From Botryococcus braunii (taxonomy: Eukaryota > Chlorophyta > Trebouxiophyceae): a stretch of 64,000 bases of DNA. The stretch spans positions 7,501-71,500 of the forward strand of contig MVGU01001550.1 of NCBI GenBank assembly GCA_002005505.1, in the 5' to 3' direction. How positions within the stretch are numbered: the stretch's first letter is position 1; every line of letters begins with the position of its first letter. Below are positions 1 to 12,600 of the stretch, in pieces. The notes under the pieces are model-generated. The model ran no database searches. It had not been told where the DNA came from and worked only from the letters and a program-made list of their open reading frames with translations. The translations under genes were made by a program, and so were the position numbers.

Positions 1-249
1 GAGATAGAGGACATCCATTCAATTTACCTCAAGCTGCGCCGCAACGCAACGACGCAGAAAACTATGATCCTCAGAGATCAGGCTGCAAGTTAATGAAATC
101 TTGAATTGTCTAGATGAAAGACACAAGGCAGGTACCAGTACATTATAAAGTAGGATTTGCCTCTGACAGTGAGCTGCAATTTACAATCCAACATAGCCCC
201 TGGCACACCCACACACAAGCGGCAGGGAGGAGGGGAGGGCGGGAGAGGG

Positions 250-404
<155 letters not shown>

Positions 405-432
405 ATGCGGGGCGAAGAAATGAGGGCTTACC

Positions 433-3050
433 TTATTCACATAATTGACTACTGATCCTGAAACTGCAAAGAGCTATAACTTCTGCCTCAGGAATATGCA
501 AGTACTTGGGCATTTACTTGTCCCCCATGGCATGCAATCCTTTCATTATGGTGGTTGCAGCAAAGTGTTTCAACTCCTGCAACCCACAGAGCTCTTGAAA
601 GTCCCATAGCGTCCATTTTTTGGAGTGGTTTGTCCAGCCAGGGGTACTGGAATATGTTGTCATACAAAAAGGGACTTGCATGTATGTGTTGGTCTGTGTG
701 AGGGGGGTTGAGAATGTAGAGAGAGACAGCGTGGGCCAAGAGTGCAAAATGACTAGCCCCTTTGAAGACCAAACAAGCTCTACCCATGTGGTAGAATGAG
801 TGCATAGAATTTCTAAACATTTCACTTCGGCTGCCTACCAAGTGTGGGTGCCCCCAACTGATGCCATGAGTTGCACCGTCAACTTGACCCAATAAGTATA
901 ACCTTAACACACGGGGGAGAGTGTAAAGGGGGTGCAAGACAAGGAGCAACAGACAGGGCTCTCCTTGACATGGGCTCATTGGCATGAATGTCAGGAGGTG
1001 GTAATGGCAAGGAGCTAGAACCAACCCACGTCAGTGAACAGAACACTATATGCCTGAATCTTCCAAAAGCAACAGCTTCTACCGCATGAGCCAGATAAAC
1101 AAAACTTCTGTGATGGGGAACAGCTCGCCTTATCTGCGGGCCCACAGACACGACAGGAGATTGGGACACCTTGTGAAAACGTACAAAGGTTTGAGGAAGA
1201 GTTAACTGCTTGCGCTTCCTTTCCCCGGATGTCATGGAGTTGTTTCGATTACATTTGTTGCAGCAAGAAGTGAACAAGCCCCTGCACACAACACCTTTGT
1301 GACTGCCCTGCATTGATTTCTAGAACAGTATTAGCACCATTACACGCCGCAACTCAAGACCATATTTACTCCGTAGCCTCCCATTAAAAGAAAATTCCAT
1401 GCGACGCCCCATGACAGAATTCTTTCGAAAGAGCAAGAGATCTAAAGCTGCCAACAGTAAAGTGATATACAAAGAGCAACAGAAACATACTGAGAGCAAC
1501 GCAACACGAAGCAAGGTGAACTCACCTTGAAACGCTATGGGGCCATGCGCGAGCATCGGAATGCAAATGAAGAGTCCCCGGCGTTCGGAGCAATGCAAGT
1601 GCCAACAGGCATAGAACGACCTGGGATAAAGCATGAGAGTGTTAGCCATGCCATGATATAAAGCTAAATGCTGACTGCGAACTAAACAAACGGCTGTATG
1701 CTTCCGACGGAGATTCTCAGGAGATTCGGTCCGAGTCAGCGTACTGCGCTACTATTTTTGTACATTAGGAGTTGTACAATCTTTGAGGGCAATACAATAA
1801 AACAGTCTTGAAGTACGAAATGTGTGACATACTAGATTATGACCTTCAATTGTAACTCCATCAACGGCAAAGGCCTTGACTTCAGGTCCTTGACGCATTA
1901 CCGACAAGGTGCGAGTGATTACCACGATTCTCACTCTCACACATGCTCACCCACACAATCTCCGACTGTTGATCTTTAGTCTACCCCACTTTGCACTGCC
2001 CCCTCGGTCTCTACCTGTTTGTATCTTATGGCATTAACTTATGCCTCTCCGCGTGGTCATTTGCTTCGTTCCTGAACACAGCTTTGCTGTAGAACTGGCT
2101 GAACAGGTGGAATGCTGGGCATTTTAGCTTAGTTTGCACCGTATCCGTTTACTCCCCCAAGAAAGCACGTACAATGCCTTATAACACACTTCATATTCGC
2201 AATTACCGTTGAATGAGGGCGTCTGAGCTTCTTGAGTGTGCCACATTGGAATTCCATTGAGTATTAGACCGTTTTAAGGATGTTCTGAAATGGTTCTGAA
2301 TTCCAATATCACAGGACAACGCCCACAAAATGGGCACAGCAGATCACAACTGCCATGTAACATGCAATGGGATGAGTAATGGACCCCAATCCGATAATTG
2401 CGCTGCATTACCTTTTAAAGTAGGCCTTTTGGGGACAACTCTTCACGCGTCTTAATTGGTCTGATCCGAACGCCCGATCTGAATCGAGTCGGAATCAGAA
2501 AACGCGATCGGAATAAGATCGGAGTAAGAGCGTTTTTTCTACTAGTGTTGCGGTATAAACCAATAGCACGTTCAGCATTGTGGTCCATCCCGCGTAACAA
2601 CGGGGGTTGATGCTGCTCACCTTGGGAAATCGAAGACGAAGATAGGCGTCGAAAATATCAGTGCCACAACAACTGCAAAAACAACAACCACGACAAAAGA
2701 GTCAGTCGCATCACTAGCAGGGCCTACTCTTCGCTTCAACCATCCGACATCTGGACAACATACGACTCTTGAAAGTCGACAACTGCACAATCTGACTTCT
2801 GGATATGTCGTACTGATTATCAGACAGAACAATCAAATCAAAAGAAAGGTAGCTACAGCAGAGTTCTCGCCGCAAAGGCGTAAAAACATTCGGGGAGTTC
2901 ACACCTGCCGTTGTTGCCAGCCATGCTATCCAGCTTGACGTCCACCATAGTGCGGCTGCCCAGCCCTCCATCATATCTGTCAATATTAACTTAAAGAATG
3001 CCCCCCGAGGTTGCGCGAGAGCGGCTAGTCGAGGGACCGAAGGACGTTTC
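433..3050 (-). other. Unassigned region with weak signs of a minus-strand spliced gene
   Basis: No known domain is recognised. On the minus strand there are three good splice-donor matches: TAAG|GTAAGC near 430, CAAG|GTGAGT near 1525 and CAAG|GTGAGC near 2620. Plausible acceptors occur near 1314 (TGCAG) and 1626 (CCCAG). The open frames 488-1024 and 879-1313 (minus) have a mixed amino-acid composition rather than a repeat-driven one. This could be a host gene in pieces or simple coincidence; no product can be named. Parts of the stretch (about 1950-2400) show nothing at all. Confidence 0.2.
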
Positions 3051-3188
3051 CGTAGGGATACGGGCGGTGATTGAAACGGCATATAACATTGAGGTTAATG
3101 GACTTTGAATGTTATCCCTGGGTATCCCTCGCTCGCCCGCGGTTATCCCTGGGTACGCGTCTCCATCGCTCAAAGTCATGCTATTGCT

Positions 3189-3296
3189 TCGAGAGATTAT
3201 CTTTCAGTCCTGTTGGTATCTTTTTATTGTCATTGGTGGAATTGCCACTATTACTCCTCTGAGGGAAAGGCACAAATAAATGATCTAACACAACAC
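3189..3296 (-). repeat. Copia A 3' LTR, truncated (U3 start only)
   Basis: Matches the right-hand end of the complete LTR at 44945-45637 from the CGAGAGATTATC motif onward, ending CTAACACAACA. The polypurine tract of A lies just to its right (minus-strand AAGGGGAAG). The rest of this LTR, to the left, is missing, and the flanking sequence around 3060-3188 is unrelated. Confidence 0.88.
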
Positions 3297-3313
3297 TTCC
3301 CCTTGCCTTTTCC

Positions 3314-6220
3314 TCACAGGAACTTAGCAAGTCCCAGTGAGTTACGATGACCCTGAAACACTAACTTAACTAGTGGCTTTGTAAAGATGTCAGCTATGTT
3401 TCTAGCAGACTGAACGTATTTGAAGTCAACCTGCCCCTTTGCAATAGCTTCACGTGCAAAATGACAGCTGATTGCAATGTGTTTCGTGTGTTTTGAATAC
3501 ACAGGATTCCTGAGGTGATTGATGCACCCTTGGTTATCACAATGAATTTTCACTATCCAAGGCCGTATTCCAATTTCTTCCAGGAATCCTCTCAACCAAT
3601 TAGCCTCCTTCACTACAGCACTAGCTGCCATGAACTCGGCCACTACTGTTGATGTGGCTACAGCAGATTGCTTCTTGCTTCCCCACACCATGGTTTGGAG
3701 GAGCTGTGGCCACAGCTCCTCCAAACACTGTAAGAACAAAGCCAGTGGTGGAAAACCCGTGATCTTGATCACCACCATAATCAGCATCTACATATCCCTC
3801 CAACTCTGTTTCTTTTCCACCAAGGATCAGAACCAGGTCTCGGGTACCCTTGAGATATTTCAGCACACGGACTGCCTCATTCCAGTGTGCTGTGGTAGGT
3901 GACATACGGTACCGCGACAACACTCCAACAGCCTGAGCTATATCAGGACGAGTTGTGTTTGCTATATACAGTAGAGATCCTACCAGCTCACAATATCGAT
4001 GCCCTGGAGGAAGTAAACTCCCAGCACCAATACTATTACTCCCATCCTTGGGAGCTGGCATCTGAGACATCACAAAATCTTTTGTCATTGGGGTATCTGG
4101 CCCAACTGACTCAAGATCTAGACCAAACTTCTCCACGAGTGCATCTATTTTGGGAATGCAACTCAAGGAGATCAACCCCTTTTCTCTATCCCTGGTCACC
4201 TGACATCCCAAGAAGTCTTTCACCTCTCCCAAATCATGAATGGTGAATTCCTTCTTGAGAAGTCCTTTCACCCTCTCAACCTCTGAGATTCCTTTGGACA
4301 CAATCAACAGATCATCAACATATATCAGCACATAAGATTTCCCACCATCCTCGGAGCATCTCACATACACACCAGCATCACTCATGCACACCTCATACCC
4401 CATGACCTCCAGCTTCTCATTCAGGGTTTTGTGCCATGCACGAGGAGCCTGCTTCAGCCCATACAGGGCCTTCTTTAAGCGACACACAGTGTTGCGATCA
4501 CCATTCTCAAAGCCTGAAGGTTGTGTGACGTACACTTCCTCCTCAAATTCTCCATTCAGGAAAGCAGTCTTGAAATCTACCTGATGAATTTCAAGACCCT
4601 CTCTGGCAGCGACTGCCAGTAATGCCCTCCTGGCACCATAACTGCTGGTTGGAGCAAATACCTCCATGACATCTACTCCAGGGATTTGCCTGCATCCCTG
4701 AGCTACCAATCTAGCCTTAAATCTCACCACATTTCCATGAGCATCCATCTTCACTGAGAAGATCCAATGCACAGGAATTACTTTGTGTCCATGAGGTCTT
4801 GGAACATACTCCATAACCTCATGGGTGTCAAGGGAATTCTGCTCTTCTTGCATGGCAGCCTTCCAGTATTCCCACTGTGGGGACATCTGAGCCTCTCTCA
4901 AACTAGAGGGAACATGAATCTTGCCAAATCTCACACCAGTGTGCTTCCCCTCGTCTCCCTGACTCTTTAGAGATTTGTTACTTACACCATCTGAACCCAC
5001 TACTCTTCTGCTGACACTCGCCGCACTACAGCTAGCAATTCTCTCATCAGTATCAGGGTTTTTTCTCATTCTTCTCTCTCTGGAGGACTCACACCGTGCA
5101 CTGCTCAGCTTAGTGCTCCTCACACTCACATCATCTTCCCAAGCACAGGTACCTCCCGAGGAGCTTTTGTAATTATGAGAATTTTCACACTGTCTGAGCT
5201 CCTGGTTCACCTCCATATTCTCACTCTTACATACCACTTGGGGCTCAGGCTCCAAGGGTCTCTCACAAGCAGCCGAGGAAGGACACTGTGTAATGCCTGG
5301 CTTCCCCTCATTCTCATATTGGGAGAGTCCGGAACTCTCACACGTTGCCACATCAGGATGTGAGCTCTCACCACTTACAGTATCCTCCCATGCACAGGTA
5401 CCTCTCAGCCTGCACTGGTAATTTGGTACACTCTCACATTGTCTGTGCAGCTGATTCACCTCCTCATCATGTCTCTTACATGGGTACTGGGAGGCAGTCC
5501 CAGTACTGCTCTCACATGCATTGCTGGCTGTCCCTGAGAAGTTGGAGAGGCACCTCTCAGGTGTGTGGCTGTCACCACTGTCCCTCCCCTGTACCCGTTG
5601 CAGGAGAAGGGAGCCAGCCTCTCTCAAGTCAGATTCATCCCTTACAAACATCTCATTCACTGGACAGGACCCTTCCATGCAACTCAGCTCCCCTGGACCA
5701 TTCTCAGCCAATCTGTGGCCACTCCTCTCACAGCACTAACATTCAGGACATTTCTCTCATGGTGAAGTCCCTGTGCCTGCACTTCCCCTGGTCCCAGTGA
5801 CGGTATGTCACTTTCAGTAATCCCCTCTTCTCCCTTGCTCTCTCCCACCTCCTGTGACAGCAGGAGTTCTTTGGTTTGAGTACGTTGCTCAAATCTTTGG
5901 GCTCCGGTTAAGCCACCAGAAGATAAATTAGGATTCTTCAGCGCTGCAGATCTCAGCAGCTCCTGTGCTCGCAGCATTTGTTGCTGTCGTTCGTTGTCAA
6001 AAGGAGTGCCACGAGCCAGCTCCAGTGCTGCTTCAATGGTCTGTCGGATTTCCTGCGGGTCTCCCTCTCTTTGGTGATCAGGCTCGGGCTCAGACTTCTC
6101 AGAGGATCCTGGGCCGTCTGGAACAAGGGCCGGCTGTGGATTAAAGGCTGGCTCTGCCTCGCAGTCTGCTTCCTGGGTATCTGCCTCAGTAGGACTCGGA
6201 CTCGGAGAGGTAACTGACAC
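3314..6220 (-). pseudogene. Copia A linker, reverse transcriptase and RNase H, degenerate
   Basis: The frame 5711-3621 holds a cysteine-rich linker, then a Copia reverse transcriptase (FKARLVAQGC, VYVTQPSGF, LYGLKQAPRAWHKTL, catalytic YVDD in LIYVDDLLIVS) and an RNase H start (GYVDADYGGD). It loses frame at a 34-bp perfect palindrome (3693-3726) inside the FGGAVVWGSKKQ motif. RNase H resumes in another frame down to 3314 (CDNQGCINHLRNP, ADIFTKPL). The linker N-terminus is in 5684-6220. It is about 85-90% like element E by eye. It is not functional. Confidence 0.93.
3693..3726. repeat. 34-bp perfect palindrome disrupting Copia A RNase H
   Basis: Reads GTTTGGAGGAGCTGTGG and then its exact reverse complement with no spacer. 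The right half is the normal element sequence (compare E near 60400), and the left half is an inverted extra copy. It causes the frame loss of A pol at this point. Confidence 0.95.
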
Positions 6221-6245
6221 AAGGAACTGACGGGAAACGTGGTTC

Positions 6246-7770
6246 TCAGAGGGACTGGGGCACTGGAACTCCAGGGATTGGGTTGGAAGGCACCCATGCC
6301 CACTCTGGTAGCTCCCCTGAGATGTTCCACAAAGACAACATCCCTACTCTCTCTCTCCATACCCCTCCACCCATGTATATGCGGTAGGTTTTGGAAGATG
6401 CAGAATATCCTGTGAGCATGCCTGGAGCCGTTTTCGGAGCAAAGACAGGTCTCTGCACGTCTGGTACGTGAACATAAGCCAGGCAGCCCCAAGTGCGCAG
6501 GAGTGAAACATCAGGCTTGTAACCCCAAAATAATTCAAGAGGAGTAAGGTTCCTGCCTGAACAAGGGCCCATATTGAGTAGGGTACAAGCTGTCTCGAGC
6601 GCCTCCTTCCATAGGGTTGGGCTTGCTGCTGCAAAGGCAAGGATAGTCTTGGTTCTCTACTTCAGCGTGCGGTTTGCTCGTTCAGCTACTCCATTTTGCT
6701 GTGGGGTGTAGGGGGTTGAAGTCTCCAGTTTAGTGCCCTGAGACGCACAGAACTCCTTGAATTTGGCGTTAATAAATTCTGTGCCCCGATCACATCTGAT
6801 GCACTTCATTGTAGTTTTCCTTTGGGTTTGCCAGTACACTAGGAGGTCTCTGACAGCAGCACTTATGGTATCTTTGGATTTTACCGGAATGACAGCTTTC
6901 CACTGTGAGGATTCATCCACCACTGTAACCCACAGATGTTCCCCAGTAATGGCTGCAGGAGTGATGGGACCCACTGTGTCAATGTGCACCCTGTCAAGAG
7001 GTTCAAGGGCACGTCTGCTGCTAATCCCGAATGAGGGTCTGGCTGTCTTTCCCTCGATACAAGCCTCACAGTGCACTGGACAATTATCACAGGGAAACAG
7101 GGAAGTGTCAATTCCAGTCACCAGTTCTTCCTTTGCAAGGCGCTGCATCCATGGTTCTCTGGGTGCCCCATCCTGCTGTGCCACAAGTAACGTCTGGAAC
7201 AGTTGTGGGACATGTTGCTGGGTTTTGAGGTCTTGGCTGCATTGGCAGTCAGTTTGGGGTGACTACTTCCCCTGACAGCCACTAATCAATGGATATAGTA
7301 CAGTCCCATTTCAGCAACAACAGAGACCCTCCAGCTGTTTGGACCACTGACATGCATGAATGCCCCAACACTGTCTGTGTGGAATACTACACCATCCCTC
7401 AAGGCAGCTGAAACTGACAGAATATTTGTACTGGCTGAAGGGACACACTGCACGTGGTGAATCCACAAAGGAATGCCTTGGGGGCTCAAAACACACACTG
7501 ATCCGGATGCAATAATGCTAGCAGTGGCATCAGAGGTGGCTAGATGCAAGGGAATTGGTTTGGAATGGACCGTGGGATTATGCAGTAAGGCTGGGTCATT
7601 TACAAGATGGACTGATGCTCCACTATCCACCAGCCAGGAATGCAGAGGGGGTTTGCGAGAAGTCTGGTCCAAGATATTATGGGACACTGCATAGGGCCTA
7701 CCTTCAGGTGGGGGAGGAGGAGGAGCAGGAGGTTGAAACCAGGCAGGGAAGGCATCTGTCTGAGGGTGAG
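6246..7770 (-). pseudogene. Copia A protease and integrase, degenerate
   Basis: From 7770 leftward this continues gag in frame into an aspartic protease (WLVDSGASVHLVND, active D-S-G). A TGA near 7287 follows GLYYIH, where element E reads through. The integrase zinc-binding region (LWHSRMGHP, then CPVHCEAC) has a frameshift at GHP. The catalytic core shows HIDTVGPI, CDRGTEFIN and PQQNGVAERANRTLK, followed by a stop where related copies read Glu. Further frameshifts scatter the GYKPDVSLLRTWG region (6246-6640). It is an inactive relic. Confidence 0.92.
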
Positions 7771-8498
7771 TGTACAATTCTGGGCGTAATGTTCCCTGTA
7801 TGTCCCGGCACGAAGGGTGTTAAGCTCGGTCGGGTCTCTTGCTGTGTGTAGGAGAGCAAGCAGAGCCCGACTATGTGTTGACACTTGTGGCAACTGATCA
7901 GAGATAAGCACCCGTAGTGCTCTTTCAGTCCCAAACAAGTCATTACATTGCTTCTTGCTCTCTCTCAACGCCAAGGAATTCAAACTACCTCTTCTACGCA
8001 TCGACAGATAGTCCGCATTACCATTGTTCGATGAGCCAAGCATTAGCAACATTCTAATACTCTTATCTAGACCTCTTCCTAATAAATTGTTCATACAAGT
8101 CACACTAGGATGCAGCACTTTACCTGTATGTCCCGGCATGAAGGGTGTTAAGCTCGGTCGGGTCTCTTGCTGTGTGTAGGAGAGCAAGCAGAGCCCGACT
8201 ATGTGTTGACACTTGTGGCAACTGATCAGAGATAAGCACCCGTAGTGCTCTTTCAGTCCCAAACAAGTGCCGAGCCCTGCATGCCGGCTGCTTATATCCT
8301 TTCTAGCAGGAACGCGTCAAATTGCATTACTCTCTTTCTCCTAGGTGTAATCAGTCTAGATCAATTATGGCAGAACTCTAGAGTTCTGCCATCCATTACT
8401 CAACCTCAGAGATTGTTCACAGTGATTGCTTTAGAGATGCCTGGCCACTATTACTCTTCTGAGGGAAAGTCACTAATTGTCCTTTCACTATTATAACA
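7771..8498 (-). repeat. Copia B 3' LTR (728 bp) with internal repeat and intron signals
   Basis: Begins TGTACAATTC and ends TATTATAACA. In transcript sense it contains U3, repeat copy 1 (8268-8124, 145 bp), a donor GTAAAG directly after copy 1, a spacer, copy 2 (7940-7796, 145 bp) ending ATACAG, and the tail GGAAC...TACA. The possible intron is 8123-7796 (328 bases, GT...AG). A TATAAG box (minus, 8296-8291) lies about 25 bp upstream of copy 1, which makes the start of copy 1 a likely transcription start. The polypurine tract is just outside (AAGGGGAAG on minus). Confidence 0.95.
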
Positions 8499-8516
8499 CT
8501 TCCCCTTGACTTTTCC

Positions 8517-8806
8517 TCACAAAAACTTGGCCAGTCCTAGAGCCTCACGATGGCCCTGAAATACCAGCCTTGTCAAAGGCTTGGTAAATATATCTGCCAC
8601 ATTCCTAGCAGAAGGAACGTATTTCACATCAACTTGCCCCAATGCAATAGCTTCCCGAGCAAAATGAAAGCTGATTGCAATGTGCTTGGTATGCTTAGAG
8701 AACACTGGATTTCTGAGATGATTGATGCATCCCTGATTATCACAGTGGATCTTCACAATCCATGGAGAAATACCAATTTCTTCCAGGAATCCCTTCATCC
8801 AATTGG
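8517..8806 (-). CDS. Copia B RNase H, C-terminal part (split by Gypsy C)
   Basis: The C-terminal end of Copia B pol: RNase H motifs CDNQGCINHLRNP and HIAISFHFAREAIALGQ, then the conserved ending ARNVADIFTKPL and the stop at 8517. The frame is broken at 8806 by the Gypsy C insertion inside the EANW motif and resumes in 15684-18497. The first residues of the longer open frame that runs into the Gypsy LTR are not part of this protein. Confidence 0.93.
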
Positions 8807-9105
8807 TGATACAGTAGAAACGGCCAAAGGATGCGAAAACAATGGTTACAAGTTGTTTGGGCTCCACCTCAGTACCCGTCCAGTCCGGCCCGGTCCTTCC
8901 TCTGCCAAAGCCTTATTCTATCCTGTTCTAAGTGTGTCCCTGTCTCCATCGCCAATGCGCCTTGTCAAGTAAGGGGTCACTCCCTTGGCGCGTGAAGTAG
9001 CCACTTCTTGGCGTGGAGGAACATAACTCACGAAGGGACCTTTATGGAGGTCCAAATCCTCGTGGTCCGGTCATTTTCCTATAACACGCGACTATTCCTG
9101 TTACA
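8807..9105 (-). repeat. Gypsy C 3' LTR (299 bp)
   Basis: Starts TGATACAGTAG and ends CCTGTTACA. I see no difference from the copy at 15385-15683. It is followed on the right by a C-rich tract (minus-strand polypurine GGGGGGGAGGG). Confidence 0.97.
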
Positions 9106-9694
9106 CCCTCCCCCCCTTAGCTTGGACGTCACGGCCAAGAGGGAGACTCACTCTAAACAACTACACTACGCACCTAACACACTTGGCAGAGGTACGGTCC
9201 TGTCACGTCCTGTCCGCGGGTACTAGTCTGGCGTCCCCAGCCCAAGCCAGACCCCTGTCCTGTCCTGTCTTGTCCAGCCCTGTCCGTATAACAATGTAAA
9301 ATCTGTCTTGTCCATACATAAATTCGCCCGTCCTGTCCAATAGGAATTCTACCCAACGGCAGTGGGGCCACCCATCTGCGTCGGGCGTTACGCTACAGCG
9401 CGAGCTAGCACGGATGTCGCGACATTACATGATTGACGTCCGAAACCTGACAAGGGTGAGCAGTCAACACCGCACGCACCCGAGGTAGACGACACCCTAC
9501 CTCGACGAGTCCTGTCCAGGGTGAGCGGTCATCACCGCACGCACCCGAGGCAGACACTCTACCCCGGTTACGTCCTATTCATTCGAGTGCGCTCTAGTAC
9601 TGGGATACCCCCAGGGTACACTCTAAGGGCCAAGCTTAGAGCTTCCAAGGTGGCCCAAGGACGCACCGAGGGGCCGACCCAACCTGCCAGAGCA
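9106..9694 (-). other. Gypsy C 3' untranslated region
   Basis: About 590 bp between the pol stop and the 3' LTR without a supported gene. It holds short CTGTC-type repeats (about 9236-9290) and two imperfect copies of a segment of roughly 35 bp containing ACCGCACGCACCCGAGG (about 9454-9486 and 9518-9552). No function can be assigned. Confidence 0.7.
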
Positions 9695-12600
9695 CTAAGC
9701 GCGCCTAGCGCGCTTCCGCTGCTTCTCAGCATTTTTACCACGTCCTTTACGTTTCTTGTCCACCTTTTCTTTTTGTTCCGGCCTGTGCTCCGTGGTTAAA
9801 TCCCAGTACCGCTGTAACGCCTCCCTGGCGTGTTCTAAGTTATCCTCTGGCTCCCAAGTATTATGAATATCCTGATACCCGGTCCACTTTACAAGATATT
9901 CTCGCGCAGTTTTTCGACCTCGTAACTTTCGTTCCCTATGAGCTAGCACAGCCTCGACCTCATACTCCTCTTCTCCATCAATAATCTCAGGTAGAGGAGG
10001 AGGTTGTACCGTCCCACCTTCCTTATAAGGCTTAAGCATAGAAACATGGAAGACATCATGAACCCTCAGAGTTTTTGGAAGCCTAATTCTGAAAGCTACC
10101 GATGATACCTCCTGGACGATGGGAAAAGGCCCAATAAACCGAGGTAAGAGTTTTCTTGTCCGAGTATGCTTGAATTTCAGATTCTTTGTTGAAAGGAGGA
10201 CAGGTTGGCCTATTTTTAAAATAGGAGCATCTTTTCTCCTCGCGTCCGCATATGCCTTCATGCGGTCCTGCGCAGCTTTGAGACATGTCCGCGCTCTTTC
10301 TAGATCCCATCTCATCCTTCGTACAAACTCTGCTGCTGCTGGTACATACTCACGTACAGAAGATGTCACACCTTCATAGACTTCCTGGAAGGGAATCGTG
10401 GGATCCTGACCGAAGGTCAATCTAAAGGGAGTAGTGTTGATTGATTGCTGAAAAGTGTTGTTGTAAGAAAATTCAGCTTCACACAAATGTTTATCCCAGT
10501 CGTTGTGTCTTCCAGTGACGTAATGACGCAAATAATCCTCCAAGATCCTATTAATTCGTTCCGTTTGACCGTCGGTCTGCGGATGAAACGCTGTAGATAG
10601 CGCAGAGCGACAACCGGTCAACCGAAAGAGCTCTTGACAGAAGCGACCCACCCACCTAGGATCTCTGTCTGATACAATGTGAGTGGGAAACCCATGCAAG
10701 GTGAAAACCCGGGTCCGTAACAGTTGAGCTATCACTTCTGCACTTGCGTCAGTGGTCGTCGGAGCGAAGTGCGCATACTTTGACAACCTATCAACAGCAA
10801 CCCAGATAGCGTCATATCCTTCCTTAGTTCTTGGCAGTCCAGTGATTAGGTCCATAGACATTGATTGCCACTTTCTGTCAGGTATTTCTAGAGGGTGTAG
10901 TAACCCTACAGGTAAGTGTGCTGGGGCTTTGACACGCTGACACGAGTCACATTGGGCCACAAAGTCAGCCACATCTGAGGCCATCCCTGGCCACCACCAG
11001 GAACGTTGAACTAATTCGAGGGTCCTGTCCCTGCCTGGATGACCAACTATAGGTGGTCCATGCAAATTTTCCAGGATTTCTCTACGAAGGTTACGTTCGA
11101 CACCGTCAGAACTCATATGGTGGGAGGGAACGTAAATGCGCGCACCGCGCTTCCACAAGCCACTATGGAAGCTTAACTTGCGGCGATTTTGTTTACGATG
11201 GAGCCAATCATCTATCTCATATGCCTCACTTAAAACCCTTCCCCATCCCCTCAACCCGTCCATCGGCGTGGGTAGGGTGGTGGAGTCTGCAGCCTCCCCA
11301 ACCCCCATCGCTCCTACTCCGACAGGGGGAGAGTGCTCCCCCAGGGGCCCTGCCCTAGCCTGAACCGACGCCTGAACCCCAGCCTGGGCCCGAGCTAGGG
11401 CTCGGACGTGGGCCCCGGCTAAGTGAGGACTCCTAGACAATGGGTCAGCAGGGTTAGTGGATCCCGGCGCATATTCCCATTGGATGTCGAATAACTGTAG
11501 AAACTCCGCCCAGCGCGCCCGTCTGGGTGAGAGTAGGGTTTGGGTTTGCAAAAAACTATTCGCGCGATGGTCCGTAACAACTGTGAAAGTTTGCCCTAAT
11601 AAGTAACACCTCCACTCCTTGAGGGCATACAACACACCTGCAAGCTCTTTCTCAGTTGTGGAATAATTGCGTTCGGCATTACTAAGCTTTTTACTGAAGT
11701 ATGCTACAGGTCTACCTTCTTGCAATAGTACTGCACCCACCCCATAGTCACTGGCATCTGAGATCACTTTGAAAGGCTTGCTACTGTCTGGGAGTGCTAG
11801 TACAGGAGCATTGGACAAAGTTTCTTTTAAACTTTGAAACGCGTGCTCTTCAGCTTCTCCCCACGTCCAAGGAACTTTGCCAGTGAGCCGGGTTAAGGGG
11901 GCCGCGAGCGTACTGTAACCCGGGACGAACTTGCGGAAGTAGTTGGCTAGTCCCAAGAATTGTCGTACGTGCGTGCTCCCCGTGGGTGTTGGCCAGTCCA
12001 CAATAGTCCGAACTTTGGCAGGGTCAACTTTGATGCCGTCGCGCCCCACGACATGTCCCAAATACCGCAACTCGTCAGCAAAAAACTCACACTTGGATAA
12101 TTTTGCATAAAGTTTTTCCTCTCTCAGCCGAGTAAGGATGCGAGTTAAGTGCTCTAAGTGCTGTTCCCTGGACTTGCTGTATACCAACAAATCATCTAGG
12201 TAAACCACAACAAAACCCTCTCGAATAAAATCATGAAACACACTGTTCATCAGTCTCTGAAACGTGGAGGGAGCATTCGTGAGACCAAAAGGAAGCACCA
12301 AAAATTCAAATGAACCTAAGGGTGTTCTAAAGGCGGTTTTGGGAACATCGGATTCATGTAATCGCACTTGATGGTAACCTGACAAGAGATCAAAAGAGGT
12401 AAAGAACTTTGAACCCTGCAGCTTGTCCAGAAGATCGTCTATCCGTGGCAACGGATATTTGTCCTTCCTTGTTAAGTTATTAACTGCCCTGTAATCTATA
12501 ACCATTCGGAATGTTCCGTCTTTCTTTCTCACAAACAATATGGGGCTACCATACGGTGATGCACTCGGCCTGATGAAACCCTGTGCTAGTAATTCCTCAA

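Noticed and set aside
7286..7777. Independent small protease gene
   Set aside because: It is the continuation of Copia A gag-pol, cut by the B LTR at 7770; the first residues of the open frame are LTR sequence.
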